From the NCBI GenBank assembly GCA_963974125.1, contig CAXBCH010000016.1, positions 1-64,000 of the forward strand: DNA of 64,000 nt, given 5' to 3'. The position numbers and the translations under genes are program-made. Below are positions 26,736 to 35,441 of this stretch, in pieces. The notes under the pieces are model-generated. The model had not been told where the DNA came from. It did no database searches and was given only the letters and a program-made list of their open reading frames with translations. Within the stretch, counting starts at the first letter, position 1. Every line of letters starts with the position of its first letter. The DNA is from Haliea sp963974125. GTDB taxonomy: Bacteria; Pseudomonadota; Gammaproteobacteria; Pseudomonadales; Halieaceae.

Positions 26736-27719
26736 ATGTACGCAATGATCATTGAGGAGACGGGCGGCCCCGAAGTACTCAAGTTTGCGGAGATTGATAC
26801 TCCAGTGCCGCAGCCGGGTGAATTACTGATCCAGGTAGCGTATGCCGGGGTCAATCCGGCGGACTGGAAAAATCGTCAGGGTTTTCTGGCCCAGTTCCGG
26901 CCCTACAGCTTCCCCTACATCATCGGTTTTGATGCCGCCGGTGTGGTAGCTGCGCTGGGCGAGGGTGTAACCGGCTTCGCGGTGGGGGACAGGGTATTTA
27001 CGCCCACCAACCACGGCCAGGGCGGGCAGGGCAGCTATGCTGAATATGTGCTGGCCAGCGCCGACCGGGTCGCACACATCCCCCCGGGCCTCGGTTTTGC
27101 CGAGGCGGCCGCGCTGCCGGTGGCGGCGCTGACCGCCTGGCAGGCCCTGTTCGACCGCGGCGGTCTGGAGGCGGGGCAGACTGCCATGATCCACGGAGGT
27201 TCCGGCGGGTTGGGCAGTTTTGCAGTGCAGTTTGCACGCTGGGCAGGAGCCCGGGTGGCGGCGACCTGCTCTACCGCCAATGTCGAGTACCTGCAGTCTC
27301 TGGGGGTGGAGCGGGTCATTGATTACCGCCGGGAAGACATCGCCACCGTCATTCAGGCCTGGGCGCCAGGCGGGCTCGACTACCTGATGGATGCGGTGGG
27401 CGTGAGTACCCTGCCCAATGGTCTTGATTTGGTGCGCAGCGGGGGGGCCTTCGTCAGCATCCCAACATTGACCGATGACGGTGACATTCCCGCCGCCGCT
27501 GCAGCCGGGGCTGCCAGGGGGGTGAACCGGGTGTTCTCAACCATGGATGACATCGGTTGCAGCGCCACCCTGCGCAGGATCGGCGCGCTTCTGGTCAGTG
27601 GCGACATCACCCTGCCACCCCTGCGCGAGTTCGCCCTGAAAGAGGCGGCGGAGGCTCACCGGGTGATTCAGCAGGGCCACAACCGGGGCAAGATGGTGCT
27701 GAAAGTCGCAGACCTCTGA
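26736..27719 (+). CDS. Zinc-free MDR oxidoreductase (quinone oxidoreductase type)
   Basis: 327 residues. It has the medium-chain dehydrogenase/reductase layout: an N-terminal GroES-like half (GVNPADWKNRQG, GFDAAGVVAALGEGV, GDRVFTP) and a Rossmann half with AMIHGGSGGLGSFAVQFARW near residue 150, then VIDYRREDIATVI. No cysteine cluster for zinc is present, so it belongs to the quinone oxidoreductase/enoyl reductase branch using NADPH. It probably reduces or isomerises an enone. It is last in the operon begun by the HSL hydrolase, 17 bases after its neighbour. Confidence 0.92.
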   Translation: MYAMIIEETGGPEVLKFAEIDTPVPQPGELLIQVAYAGVNPADWKNRQGFLAQFRPYSFPYIIGFDAAGVVAALGEGVTGFAVGDRVFTPTNHGQGGQGSYAEYVLASADRVAHIPPGLGFAEAAALPVAALTAWQALFDRGGLEAGQTAMIHGGSGGLGSFAVQFARWAGARVAATCSTANVEYLQSLGVERVIDYRREDIATVIQAWAPGGLDYLMDAVGVSTLPNGLDLVRSGGAFVSIPTLTDDGDIPAAAAAGAARGVNRVFSTMDDIGCSATLRRIGALLVSGDITLPPLREFALKEAAEAHRVIQQGHNRGKMVLKVADL

Positions 27720-27782
27720 GCACGGTGGACGGGCTCGCGCCCGCCGGCATGGCGCCTGTCTCGCGCACTTCCTTTACAAATA

Positions 27783-27801
27783 ATTTATATGTAATATAAA
27801 T
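27783..27801. promoter_or_regulatory. Candidate operator, TTA-N9-TAA motif, copy B
   Basis: ATTTATATGTAATATAAAT, a perfect inverted repeat with 8-base arms around GTA. It is the best palindrome of the four related sites. It lies 40 bases upstream of the TonB-receptor ATG 27842, within an AT-rich island in otherwise GC-rich DNA. Confidence 0.6.
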
Positions 27802-27841
27802 ACAAATAAACATTTGATTCCAGCTCCCAACGAGGTGCGCC

Positions 27842-30508
27842 ATGCCCGCAAGACACTTTCCACGGAAACAGCTCCCCCTGACAGTTCAAGCCCTGGTTGC
27901 CAGCTTCGCCCTGGGCCTGCCGTTTGCCGCAGCGCCACTGTCTGCCCAGGAGTTCGCCCGCCTGGAGGAAGTCGTGGTTACCGCGCAGCGCCGGCAGGAG
28001 AGCATTCAGGATGTGCCCATCGCCATCAGTGCCATTGATGCCGAGCGACTGCGCCAGCAGAACATCAACAGTGCCTTCGACCTGCTGGGCAAGGTGCCGT
28101 CCCTGACGGTGAGCAGCGCCGGTAACCCGCGCAACGCCGAGGTGGTCACCATACGCGGTCAGGGCGCCACTTACCTGGCGCCGGTTGGAGTGGTGAACTA
28201 TTTTGCCGAAGTGCCGCTGATCCAGTCGGGCATCATCGCCAATCAGGGCGGACCGGGCACCTTCTTTGATATTGGTTCGCTGCAGGTGTTGCGCGGGCCC
28301 CAAGGCACCCTGTTTGGGCGCAATACTACCGGCGGTGCCCTACTGTTGGGGCCGCAGCAACCAACGGATGAACTGGACGGTTATCTTCAGGCCCAGGTCG
28401 GCAATTTCGACAATCAGGAGCTGGAGGCGGTACTGAACCTGCCGCTGGTGGATGACCGGCTGATGGTGCGGCTCTCATTCAAGGATGTCAGGCGCGACGG
28501 CTTTACCCGCGACGTTGGCCCCCAGGCCTTCGGCTACAGCGATCTCTGCTCGCCAACGCCCCAGCCCCTGTGTGCCGCCTTTGCGCCCGGCGAACGCTCC
28601 GCGGGGTATGCGGGCAAGGATTACGACAACAAGGACTACTGGCACGGCCGTCTCGGGGTGCTGTGGCGACCGACTGATAACCTGGAAAACCATCTCCTCG
28701 CCCTGCGTTCCAGCGCGAAGGACAACGGCACCGGTTTTGTCTTCAGCGGCGCCGGGCCCGGGCCGAATGTTGCCAACCTGGCCGGCAATTTTGCCTATGG
28801 TCTCAACAACCTGTTCTCCGGCGACGTATTCAATGCGGACATCACTCAGGACATTATCGGGCGCCAGCGCGAACTGGGGCCGCGCAAGACTGCGATGAAC
28901 CAGGATCAGTTCACCCACATTGAGCACGATGCCTTGATCAACACCTTGTCGTTGCAACTGACAGACAACCTGCAGTTGCGCAATATCGTCAGCTATCAGG
29001 AGATGAAGGTGTCCTATGACTGGGATCTCGATGGTTCGATCCTGCCCATGCTGGGGCAGATCAATCCCTTCGTGCGCGCCGGTGAATTGGATAACCCGCT
29101 GGGCAGGCCCGGTGACCGGGGCATTATCTCCGACAACAGCCAGACGACCTTCGAGCTGCAATTGCAGGGCTCGGCGCTGGATGACAACCTGGACTACGTC
29201 GTGGGTACCTACTACTCCAGCGTTGAACCAGAGGGCTTGCAGGGCACGGGTTCCTTCAACGCCGCCGACTTCAACAACGGCATTTTTTATAACCAGGACA
29301 TCACGGCCCTGGCCTTCTATTCTCAGGGTACGCTCAACCTCTCGGTGCTCAATCCGGACTGGGACCGTCTTCGGCTCACTCTTGGTGTGCGCCACACCGA
29401 CGATGAGACCCAGGGCGAGCGCCTGACCGCAAACTATTTCTCGGATCGCGTTTATTCGACGCCCAATGATTTCGAGCGTGTGCTACGCGCCGCCACCCAG
29501 CGGTCGAAGGAGTGGACCTGGACCGCTGGCCTGGATTTTCAGGCGACTGATGACACGCTGTTCTATGGCAAGGTAACCCGTGGCTACAAGGCGGGCGGCT
29601 TCAACTATGCGGCTCCCCGCCAGCTGACCTACGAGCCCGAATTCGTGACCAGCTATGAGCTGGGCATGAAAACCGATTTCGCGGTCGCGGGCATGCCTGC
29701 CAGGGTCAACGTTAACCTGTATCACATGGATTACGACGACATCCAGCGCGCCGCGGCGGACAATTTCCCCATTGGCGGTTTCCAGCCCGATGTCAACGAC
29801 CTCAATGGCAATGGCAATACCGGCGAATTTATCTGTACCGGACCCAATGGCGAGAATTTCAGTGCCAGTCTCACCTGTCTCGATCAGGGTGCCATTACCT
29901 TCAACGCGGATGCAGCCCGCATCCGTGGCCTGGAGTTCGAGGCAACCATTGCGCCGGTCGACAACCTTGAGCTGAGCCTGGCCTATTCATATACCGACGC
30001 GGAATACCGCGACTACGATCTGACGATCTATGCGGATCCGCTCCGGGGGGGTACGACACTCTATCCCTGCAGTGGCCCGGTCACCTGGCCGGGTGTGGGG
30101 CAGCCGGACCTGGTTGCCGACTATTCCTGTATTCCCTTCCAGAACACGCCGGAACATATCGCGGCGCTCAACGCACGCTATTACCTGTCGCTGGCCGAGG
30201 GGCAGGGGGAGCTGGTGTTGTTCGCCAGCGTCAATCACCAGGGCAAGAGCTATTCCTCCGCGACAACCTCCGAGCGGGAAGATCCCACGGCCTGGGTAGC
30301 TGGCTATGAGACGGTGAATCTTTCGCTGGAGTGGAACGGCATGCTTGGCAGCAGATTCGACGCCCGTGCCTTTGTGACCAATGCCACCGACAAGACTTAC
30401 GCGGTGAACGAGTACGTGGGCTTCTCCCAGTCGTCCGGTTTCACCAACACCGTCTACGGCGAACCGCGCATGTACGGCATGTCCCTGCGCTATCGTTTCG
30501 CGAACTGA
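27842..30508 (+). CDS. TonB-dependent outer-membrane receptor
   Basis: 888 residues. A signal peptide ends near LSAQEF and is followed at once by the TonB-box-like EEVVVTAQRRQESIQDVPIAIS. The plug domain runs to about 150 (GQGATY, LQVLRGPQGTLFGRNTTGGA), and a 22-strand barrel fills the rest, with late landmarks KVTRGYKAGGFNY, SYELGMKTDF and the C-terminal YGMSLRYRFAN. It is the large proteobacterial type used for bulky hydrophobic or carbohydrate compounds rather than a clear siderophore receptor. It is co-directional with the Baeyer-Villiger monooxygenase 15 bases downstream, which suggests it imports that enzyme's substrate. Confidence 0.95.
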   Translation: MPARHFPRKQLPLTVQALVASFALGLPFAAAPLSAQEFARLEEVVVTAQRRQESIQDVPIAISAIDAERLRQQNINSAFDLLGKVPSLTVSSAGNPRNAEVVTIRGQGATYLAPVGVVNYFAEVPLIQSGIIANQGGPGTFFDIGSLQVLRGPQGTLFGRNTTGGALLLGPQQPTDELDGYLQAQVGNFDNQELEAVLNLPLVDDRLMVRLSFKDVRRDGFTRDVGPQAFGYSDLCSPTPQPLCAAFAPGERSAGYAGKDYDNKDYWHGRLGVLWRPTDNLENHLLALRSSAKDNGTGFVFSGAGPGPNVANLAGNFAYGLNNLFSGDVFNADITQDIIGRQRELGPRKTAMNQDQFTHIEHDALINTLSLQLTDNLQLRNIVSYQEMKVSYDWDLDGSILPMLGQINPFVRAGELDNPLGRPGDRGIISDNSQTTFELQLQGSALDDNLDYVVGTYYSSVEPEGLQGTGSFNAADFNNGIFYNQDITALAFYSQGTLNLSVLNPDWDRLRLTLGVRHTDDETQGERLTANYFSDRVYSTPNDFERVLRAATQRSKEWTWTAGLDFQATDDTLFYGKVTRGYKAGGFNYAAPRQLTYEPEFVTSYELGMKTDFAVAGMPARVNVNLYHMDYDDIQRAAADNFPIGGFQPDVNDLNGNGNTGEFICTGPNGENFSASLTCLDQGAITFNADAARIRGLEFEATIAPVDNLELSLAYSYTDAEYRDYDLTIYADPLRGGTTLYPCSGPVTWPGVGQPDLVADYSCIPFQNTPEHIAALNARYYLSLAEGQGELVLFASVNHQGKSYSSATTSEREDPTAWVAGYETVNLSLEWNGMLGSRFDARAFVTNATDKTYAVNEYVGFSQSSGFTNTVYGEPRMYGMSLRYRFAN

Positions 30509-30523
30509 TAAAAAAGGAAGGCC

Positions 30524-32482
30524 ATGAACGCGCCATTGCTTGATAACAAACCCACGTTGCCGATTCGCGACCACGCCGCCCTGCGCGAGGCCCTGGAGCA
30601 GGGCGATGTTCCCACCCTGCTGATGGTGTTGACGCACTTCGAGGGTGATGTGGCTTTCATGCAGCGCTTTGCTACCTACATTGGCTCAATATTCGATCCG
30701 CCGCAGAGCATCCCCGAGGAACTGACAAGGGAATTGCGCGAGCGCCTGTTTGCGCTCCTCACCCGCGAGCCGCCGGTTGCGGATGTGCCGCCGGAGGAGA
30801 CGCTGTTGCGGAAAATGCTCAGCACCGATGTCGGTGAGCCGGTGGACGAGGAATTCATTCCCATGCTCAAGGAGCAGATGGGGTTTGAGCCCCCGGAGCG
30901 CCGTAGCGCCCGACCGGGACGTCGTGCGCCATCCGCAGACTTCAAGGTCCTGGTGATCGGTGCGGGCCTGACTGGCCTGCTGGCGGCGATCAAGCTCAAC
31001 GAGGCGGGCTACAACTTCGAGCTCATCGAGAAGAATCCCGAGGTTGGTGGTACCTGGTGGGAAAACACTTACCCGGGCTGCGCCGTGGATACGCCCAGCC
31101 ATTTCTATTCCTATTCCTTCGAACTGAATCCCGACTGGTCGCACTACACACCCAAGGGGCCCGAGTTCCAGCGCTATCTGCTGCGGGTCGCCGACAAGTA
31201 CCAGCTGCGCCGCTTCGTGACCTTCGAAACCCGGGTACTGGGCATGACCTGGGACGAGGTGGCGCAGGCCTGGGACGTCGAATTACAGGACGCTCGCGGC
31301 CAGCGCACCGTGCGCGCCAATGCGGTCATCAACGCCCACGGCCCGGTCAACCGCTGGAAATTGCCCGACATCCCCGGGCTTCAGGATTTTCGCGGTCCTG
31401 TCATGCACACCGCCAGCTGGGATAGCTCCGTGGAGCTTAAAGGCAAGCGCGTGGCGATGATCGGTACTGCTGCCAGCGGCGTGCAGCTCGGTGCGGCGAT
31501 TGCCCCGGAAGTGGGCCAGCTGACGGTATTCCAGCGCTCCCGGCACTGGGTCATGCCCAACCACACTATCGAGGTGCCGGAGGCGGTGCGCTGGGCCCAG
31601 CGCCACATCCCCCATTACGCCGAATGGTTCCGTTTCCGGGCCTACTGGTTCGCGGCGGATGGCCTCTACGAGAACATCAAGCTGGACCCGGAATGGCAGT
31701 GCGAGGATGGTACTTCCGTGTCCGCGTACAACGAAGGGGTGCGCCAGTACTGCCTGCAAAATTACCAGGCCAAGCTGCAGGATCGCCCGGACCTGCTGGA
31801 GAAGCTGGTCCCCGATTATCCTGTGTTCGGCAAGCGAATCTGCATGGATATAGATTGGCTGGACACCCTGTGTCGGGACAACGTGAGCCTGGAGGACAAT
31901 ACCCTGGACCATATCGTCGAGGATGGCATGGTGCTCAAGGACGGCCGCAAGATTGAGGTCGATATCATCCTCTGTGCGACCGGCTTCGATATTTCTGACA
32001 TGACCGGCGGCCTGCAGGTTATTGGCCGCGGCGGCCGCAATCTGAAGGCGGAGTGGGGCGAGGATGATCCCCGCGCCTATCTGGGCGTTACGGTGCCAGG
32101 CTACCCGAACCTGTTCCTCACCGTGGGCCCGAACAGCGCCCCAAACCATGCCGGCGGCCAGAACATCACCTCGGAAACCCAGGTGCACTACATCATGGAA
32201 TGCCTGGAGTGGCTGAACGACGCGGAGGCGGCTGCCCTGGAGCCGACGGAGGAAGCCACGGTGGCGTACAACGTGCAGATCGATGAGACCATGAAGGGCC
32301 TGATCTGGTCGCACCCGAAAGCACAAAGTTATTACAAGAACAGCAAGGGTCGTGTGTTCCTGTCCTGTCCCTATCGCCTGGTGGATTACTGGCGCATGAC
32401 CCGCGCGCCAGTACGCGAACACTATCAGCTGCACCATGTCGCATCGCCAGCAGCGGGGGCCAGCGCCGCCGTCAGGGGTTGA
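30524..32482 (+). CDS. Baeyer-Villiger flavin monooxygenase, HAPMO-like
   Basis: 652 residues. An N-terminal extension of about 140 residues precedes the FAD Rossmann motif VIGAGLTG (about residue 145); this extension and length resemble 4-hydroxyacetophenone monooxygenase rather than cyclohexanone monooxygenase. GGTWWENTYPGCAVD and the BVMO fingerprint FRGPVMHTASWD (about residue 288) are present, and the NADPH Rossmann motif is GTAASGVQ near 315. It inserts oxygen next to a ketone to give an ester or lactone. It follows the TonB receptor, and its stop overlaps the convergent ADH gene by 11 bases. Confidence 0.93.
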   Translation: MNAPLLDNKPTLPIRDHAALREALEQGDVPTLLMVLTHFEGDVAFMQRFATYIGSIFDPPQSIPEELTRELRERLFALLTREPPVADVPPEETLLRKMLSTDVGEPVDEEFIPMLKEQMGFEPPERRSARPGRRAPSADFKVLVIGAGLTGLLAAIKLNEAGYNFELIEKNPEVGGTWWENTYPGCAVDTPSHFYSYSFELNPDWSHYTPKGPEFQRYLLRVADKYQLRRFVTFETRVLGMTWDEVAQAWDVELQDARGQRTVRANAVINAHGPVNRWKLPDIPGLQDFRGPVMHTASWDSSVELKGKRVAMIGTAASGVQLGAAIAPEVGQLTVFQRSRHWVMPNHTIEVPEAVRWAQRHIPHYAEWFRFRAYWFAADGLYENIKLDPEWQCEDGTSVSAYNEGVRQYCLQNYQAKLQDRPDLLEKLVPDYPVFGKRICMDIDWLDTLCRDNVSLEDNTLDHIVEDGMVLKDGRKIEVDIILCATGFDISDMTGGLQVIGRGGRNLKAEWGEDDPRAYLGVTVPGYPNLFLTVGPNSAPNHAGGQNITSETQVHYIMECLEWLNDAEAAALEPTEEATVAYNVQIDETMKGLIWSHPKAQSYYKNSKGRVFLSCPYRLVDYWRMTRAPVREHYQLHHVASPAAGASAAVRG

Positions 32483-33413
32483 AGGCGACCTTGATTGCTC
32501 CCTGCTTGCGATCCGCGGCAATGGCGAAAGCTTCCGCCGCAGCTTCCAGCGGCAGACGATGGGTAATCAATGTCGGGGCGATTTTCGGGTTGCGGGCCAG
32601 GGCGGCCGCGGCGATTTCCACGTCCCGCACCAGGCCCTGGCGCGCCTGGGCCATGGAGGTCACGGTGCGCAGCTCCTTCATCATCATCTGCATTGCCGGC
32701 ATGGTCAGGCCGCCCCAGTAGGAAGCGAGCATGAGAATGGTGGCGCCCGGGCGGCAGAGGTTGGCTGCCTGTTCCATGGCCGAGTCAGTCCCCGCGCAGT
32801 CGATCACCAGGTCGTAGTCGTCTGTCTCGCCACCCAGGCTTGCCCCGAGGATTTCCCCGGCCAGCTTCTGGGCATCGTGGCGGGCGAACAGATGCACTTT
32901 GGTGGTAGCCTGCCGCGCTATGGCCACTGCACACAGGCCGATGCTGCCGCCGCCGATAATGGCCACCTTGTGCTTGTCGCTGATGCCCGCCAGGGCGATG
33001 CCGCGCACCGCCACGGACAGCGGCTCCACCAGGCAGGCGTCCTCGCTGCGAATCCCGCCCGGCAGCCGCACCAGGCACTTCTCCGGCACAATGATCTCTT
33101 CGGTCATGCCGCCATCGCGACCGACGCCCATGACCGCCTCCGAGCCGCGCACACACAGGTTGTAGTCGCCGCGGACACAGCGTTCGCAGTGGCCGCAGTA
33201 CACTGTCGGTTCGATGGCGACAGCGGTGCCGTCGGCGGTAATGCCGGCAATTTCGTGGCCCAGGGTGAACGGTATGGGCCAGCCTTCCTGCCAGAAGTGC
33301 AGGTCGCTGCCACAGATGCCGGCGGAGGCCACTTTCACCCGGATGCCCTCCCCACTTGGTGCGGGGACATCATGGACATGAATTTCATGGTTGTGGCAGC
33401 GGACTGCTTTCAT
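32472..33413 (-). CDS. Zinc-dependent alcohol dehydrogenase (MDR)
   Basis: 313 residues from ATG 33413 (GGAG 8 bases upstream). Catalytic zinc ligands are visible in SAGICGSDLHF (Cys) and LGHEIAGI (His-Glu). The structural zinc cysteines are in VYCGHCERCVRGDYNLC, and the Rossmann motif is IIGGGSIGLCAVAIA. It is a sorbitol/threonine dehydrogenase-like alcohol dehydrogenase using NAD(P). It is convergent with the BVMO gene (11-base overlap) and divergent from the TetR gene. It may supply the ketone that the BVMO uses (inference). Confidence 0.93.
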   Translation of the reverse strand: MKAVRCHNHEIHVHDVPAPSGEGIRVKVASAGICGSDLHFWQEGWPIPFTLGHEIAGITADGTAVAIEPTVYCGHCERCVRGDYNLCVRGSEAVMGVGRDGGMTEEIIVPEKCLVRLPGGIRSEDACLVEPLSVAVRGIALAGISDKHKVAIIGGGSIGLCAVAIARQATTKVHLFARHDAQKLAGEILGASLGGETDDYDLVIDCAGTDSAMEQAANLCRPGATILMLASYWGGLTMPAMQMMMKELRTVTSMAQARQGLVRDVEIAAAALARNPKIAPTLITHRLPLEAAAEAFAIAADRKQGAIKVAFNP

Positions 33414-33555
33414 CCTGTGTACTCCGGTCACAGCTCTGCGGGCTACAAAAACACTATAAAATAGCCTTTCTTCCCTGCTTGCGGCAAGCGTTTGCGTTCA
33501 GCCCTTGCTGTCTGCGGCCCGGCGAAGCTATATTTGCAGGTTGGAAACGCTCGCG

Positions 33556-33573
33556 GGTACAGGCCCGTGTACC
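33556..33573. promoter_or_regulatory. Palindrome upstream of tetR-like gene
   Basis: GGTACA-ggcccg-TGTACC, a perfect 6-base-arm inverted repeat 25 bases before ATG 33599, in the 185-bp gap between ADH and the TetR gene. It could be an autoregulatory operator. It is unrelated in sequence to the AT-rich TTA-N9-TAA motif. Confidence 0.45.
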
Positions 33574-33598
33574 TGTTACAGAATTCATTGGGGCCAGC

Positions 33599-34390
33599 AT
33601 GCCAGTCAAGGACAAGCAAGGGAAAAAGCCGCGTGCCAAGGCGGCGGCCGGCGCGAGCGCGACTGGCAAGCGTGCGACCGCAGCAGCCCCGGCAAAGGTG
33701 GGGCGGCCGAAAAAAGTACCTGGGGCTGCGGGCAGGCCGCCACGACTGTCGCGCAAAATGGTCCTGGACAAGGCCATGGAACTGCTGCAGCAGGGGCCGG
33801 TAGAGGACTTCACCATGGCCAGGGTGGCGGCCTCGCTGGATACGGTTTCCATGGCGCTGTACAATTATTTTCCCAGCCGACAGGCCCTGCTGGCAGCGGT
33901 TGCCGATCATATCTGCATGCGCTTCAAAATGCCGCCGCGCAAGCGCAACCAGACCTGGCAGGACACTCTGCGCCAGTGGTTGTGGACCTTCAAGAAGCAC
34001 TCGGATGACTACCCCATCATCCTCAAGGTAATGGGCATCGACGGCAAGAGTTCACCCGGCTGGCTGCGCATTACCCTAACGGTCTCGCGCACACTGTACG
34101 AACTCGGATTTCGCGACCGCGAGCTCGCCCTGCACTCCTGGATGTTCTGCAGCATGGCCATTGCCCTGGTCTTCAATGAGCGCGAGGGCAGCATTTTCCG
34201 CTCCCCCATGTCCCTCACTGACATTGACCACCTGAACCCCGACGAGCAGGATTTCCTGATCATGTTGCGGCGCCCTCACAGCGAGCTCCGCAGTGAAGAG
34301 GTACTGGAACTGGGCTTCAGCCAGATGATTGCCAATATCGAGCGCGAACTCGATAAACTGGCAGCGCCAGTGCCAGTCAGCAGCGGCTGA
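33599..34390 (+). CDS. TetR-family transcriptional regulator with basic N-terminal tail
   Basis: 263 residues from ATG 33599. The first 50 residues are Ala/Lys-rich and carry two AT-hook-like GRP cores (KVGRPKK and AAGRPPR). The TetR helix-turn-helix follows at about 55-105: MVLDKAMELL, DFTMARVAASLDTVSMALYNYF, and SRQALLAAVADHI. The ligand domain (about 110-255) is of the C-terminal TetR type but not a named subfamily. It sits in the middle of the catabolic island, divergent from ADH, with its own palindrome upstream, so it is the best local candidate regulator. Confidence 0.88.
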   Translation: MPVKDKQGKKPRAKAAAGASATGKRATAAAPAKVGRPKKVPGAAGRPPRLSRKMVLDKAMELLQQGPVEDFTMARVAASLDTVSMALYNYFPSRQALLAAVADHICMRFKMPPRKRNQTWQDTLRQWLWTFKKHSDDYPIILKVMGIDGKSSPGWLRITLTVSRTLYELGFRDRELALHSWMFCSMAIALVFNEREGSIFRSPMSLTDIDHLNPDEQDFLIMLRRPHSELRSEEVLELGFSQMIANIERELDKLAAPVPVSSG

Positions 34391-34454
34391 TTGTCCCGGC
34401 CCTGGCCCAGGTGGATACCCTGTAAACAGTATGCCGCGTGGTGCCTCTCAATTA

Positions 34455-34473
34455 ATTTAATGATAAGATAAAT
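34455..34473. promoter_or_regulatory. Candidate operator, TTA-N9-TAA motif, copy C
   Basis: ATTTAATGATAAGATAAAT, with ATTTA and TAAAT arms spaced by 9 bases. It lies 29 bases upstream of the SDR start ATG 34503 and just downstream of the TetR gene. Confidence 0.55.
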
Positions 34474-34502
34474 GTATCGAAAAATACGGGGAAGCAACTC
34501 GC

Positions 34503-35357
34503 ATGAACGACACTATGGCGGTTTTCAAAGGCGGCGTTGCGGTCATTACCGGTGCCGGCTCGGGTATCGGTGAAGGATTGGCCCGGCTCGCGGCGCAGCA
34601 GGGCATGCGCGTGGTGCTGGCCGATGTGGCGCTGGATCGTGCCGAGCAGGTGGCGGAGGAAATTCGTGCCGGTGGCGCCGAGGCCTTGGCGGTGCACACT
34701 GATGTCTCTGAACCGGAAGCCCTGGATCGCCTCGCCGCTGTGACCCATGAATCTTTTGGCGATGTCACCCTGCTGGTCAACAATGCCGGTATTGAAACCC
34801 TGGGCTATGTCTGGGAGCTGCCCGCGGCCCTGTGGGAAAAGACCCTCAACATTAATATTCACGGCGCCATCCACGGAGTGCGGGCGTTTGCGCCGCGCAT
34901 GCTGGAGGCGGGCAAGCGGGCCTGGATTGCCAACACGTCCTCCATCGGGGGCCTGGGCATCATGCCCATCCAGACGTCCTACGTGCTCAGCAAGCACGCT
35001 ATTCTTTCCTTCAGTGAGTGCCTTTATCTGGAGATGCAGGTGAAGAAGGCACCCATCCATGTCTCGGCCATCCTGCCGGGGCCTGTGGCGACGCGTATCT
35101 TTGATGATTCCACCACCGGGGCAGATCCTGTGAATGCCCGGCACCGTGAGATCATGCGCAGCATGCTCAAGTCGGAGGGCATGAGCGGCTACGCCGCGGC
35201 CGAGCTGATCCTGCCGCAGATCGCCGCGGGCAAGTTCTGGGTTTCAACCCACCCGGAAACCACTCAGGAGTTTGCCAACAACCGGGCCCGGCACCTGTCG
35301 GCACTCGCTGACCCGGCGCTGCCTCCCGAGGTGCTGATGGGGCTGGGCGTCGGCTGA
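34503..35357 (+). CDS. SDR-family oxidoreductase
   Basis: 284 residues. Motifs are TGAGSGIGEG, LADVALDR (acidic, NAD-type), VNNAGIETLG, NTSSIGGLG for Ser, YVLSKHAILS for Tyr and Lys, and LPGPVATRIF. Its C-terminal part is longer than FabG-type SDRs, as in SDRs acting on bulky substrates. GGGGAAGC lies about 8 bases before ATG 34503. It is a single gene between the copy C motif and the bidirectional terminator at 35389. Confidence 0.92.
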   Translation: MNDTMAVFKGGVAVITGAGSGIGEGLARLAAQQGMRVVLADVALDRAEQVAEEIRAGGAEALAVHTDVSEPEALDRLAAVTHESFGDVTLLVNNAGIETLGYVWELPAALWEKTLNINIHGAIHGVRAFAPRMLEAGKRAWIANTSSIGGLGIMPIQTSYVLSKHAILSFSECLYLEMQVKKAPIHVSAILPGPVATRIFDDSTTGADPVNARHREIMRSMLKSEGMSGYAAAELILPQIAAGKFWVSTHPETTQEFANNRARHLSALADPALPPEVLMGLGVG

Positions 35358-35388
35358 CGCGATATCTGGATTGACGGGTGGGCAATGG

Positions 35389-35420
35389 AAAAAAGGGGCT
35401 GCAAGGAAAGCCCCTTTTTT
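35389..35420. terminator. Strong bidirectional rho-independent terminator
   Basis: A perfect 12-bp inverted repeat, AAAAAAGGGGCT / AGCCCCTTTTTT, with an 8-base loop. A U-tract is produced on both strands. It separates the convergent SDR genes ending at 35357 and 35442. Confidence 0.9.
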
Positions 35421-35441
35421 GCTGCGGGACGCTTGCCGCGG

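Noticed and set aside
27724..27745. Short CGGGC/GCCCG inverted repeat after the MDR gene as terminator
   Set aside because: The stem is only 5 bp and no T-tract follows.
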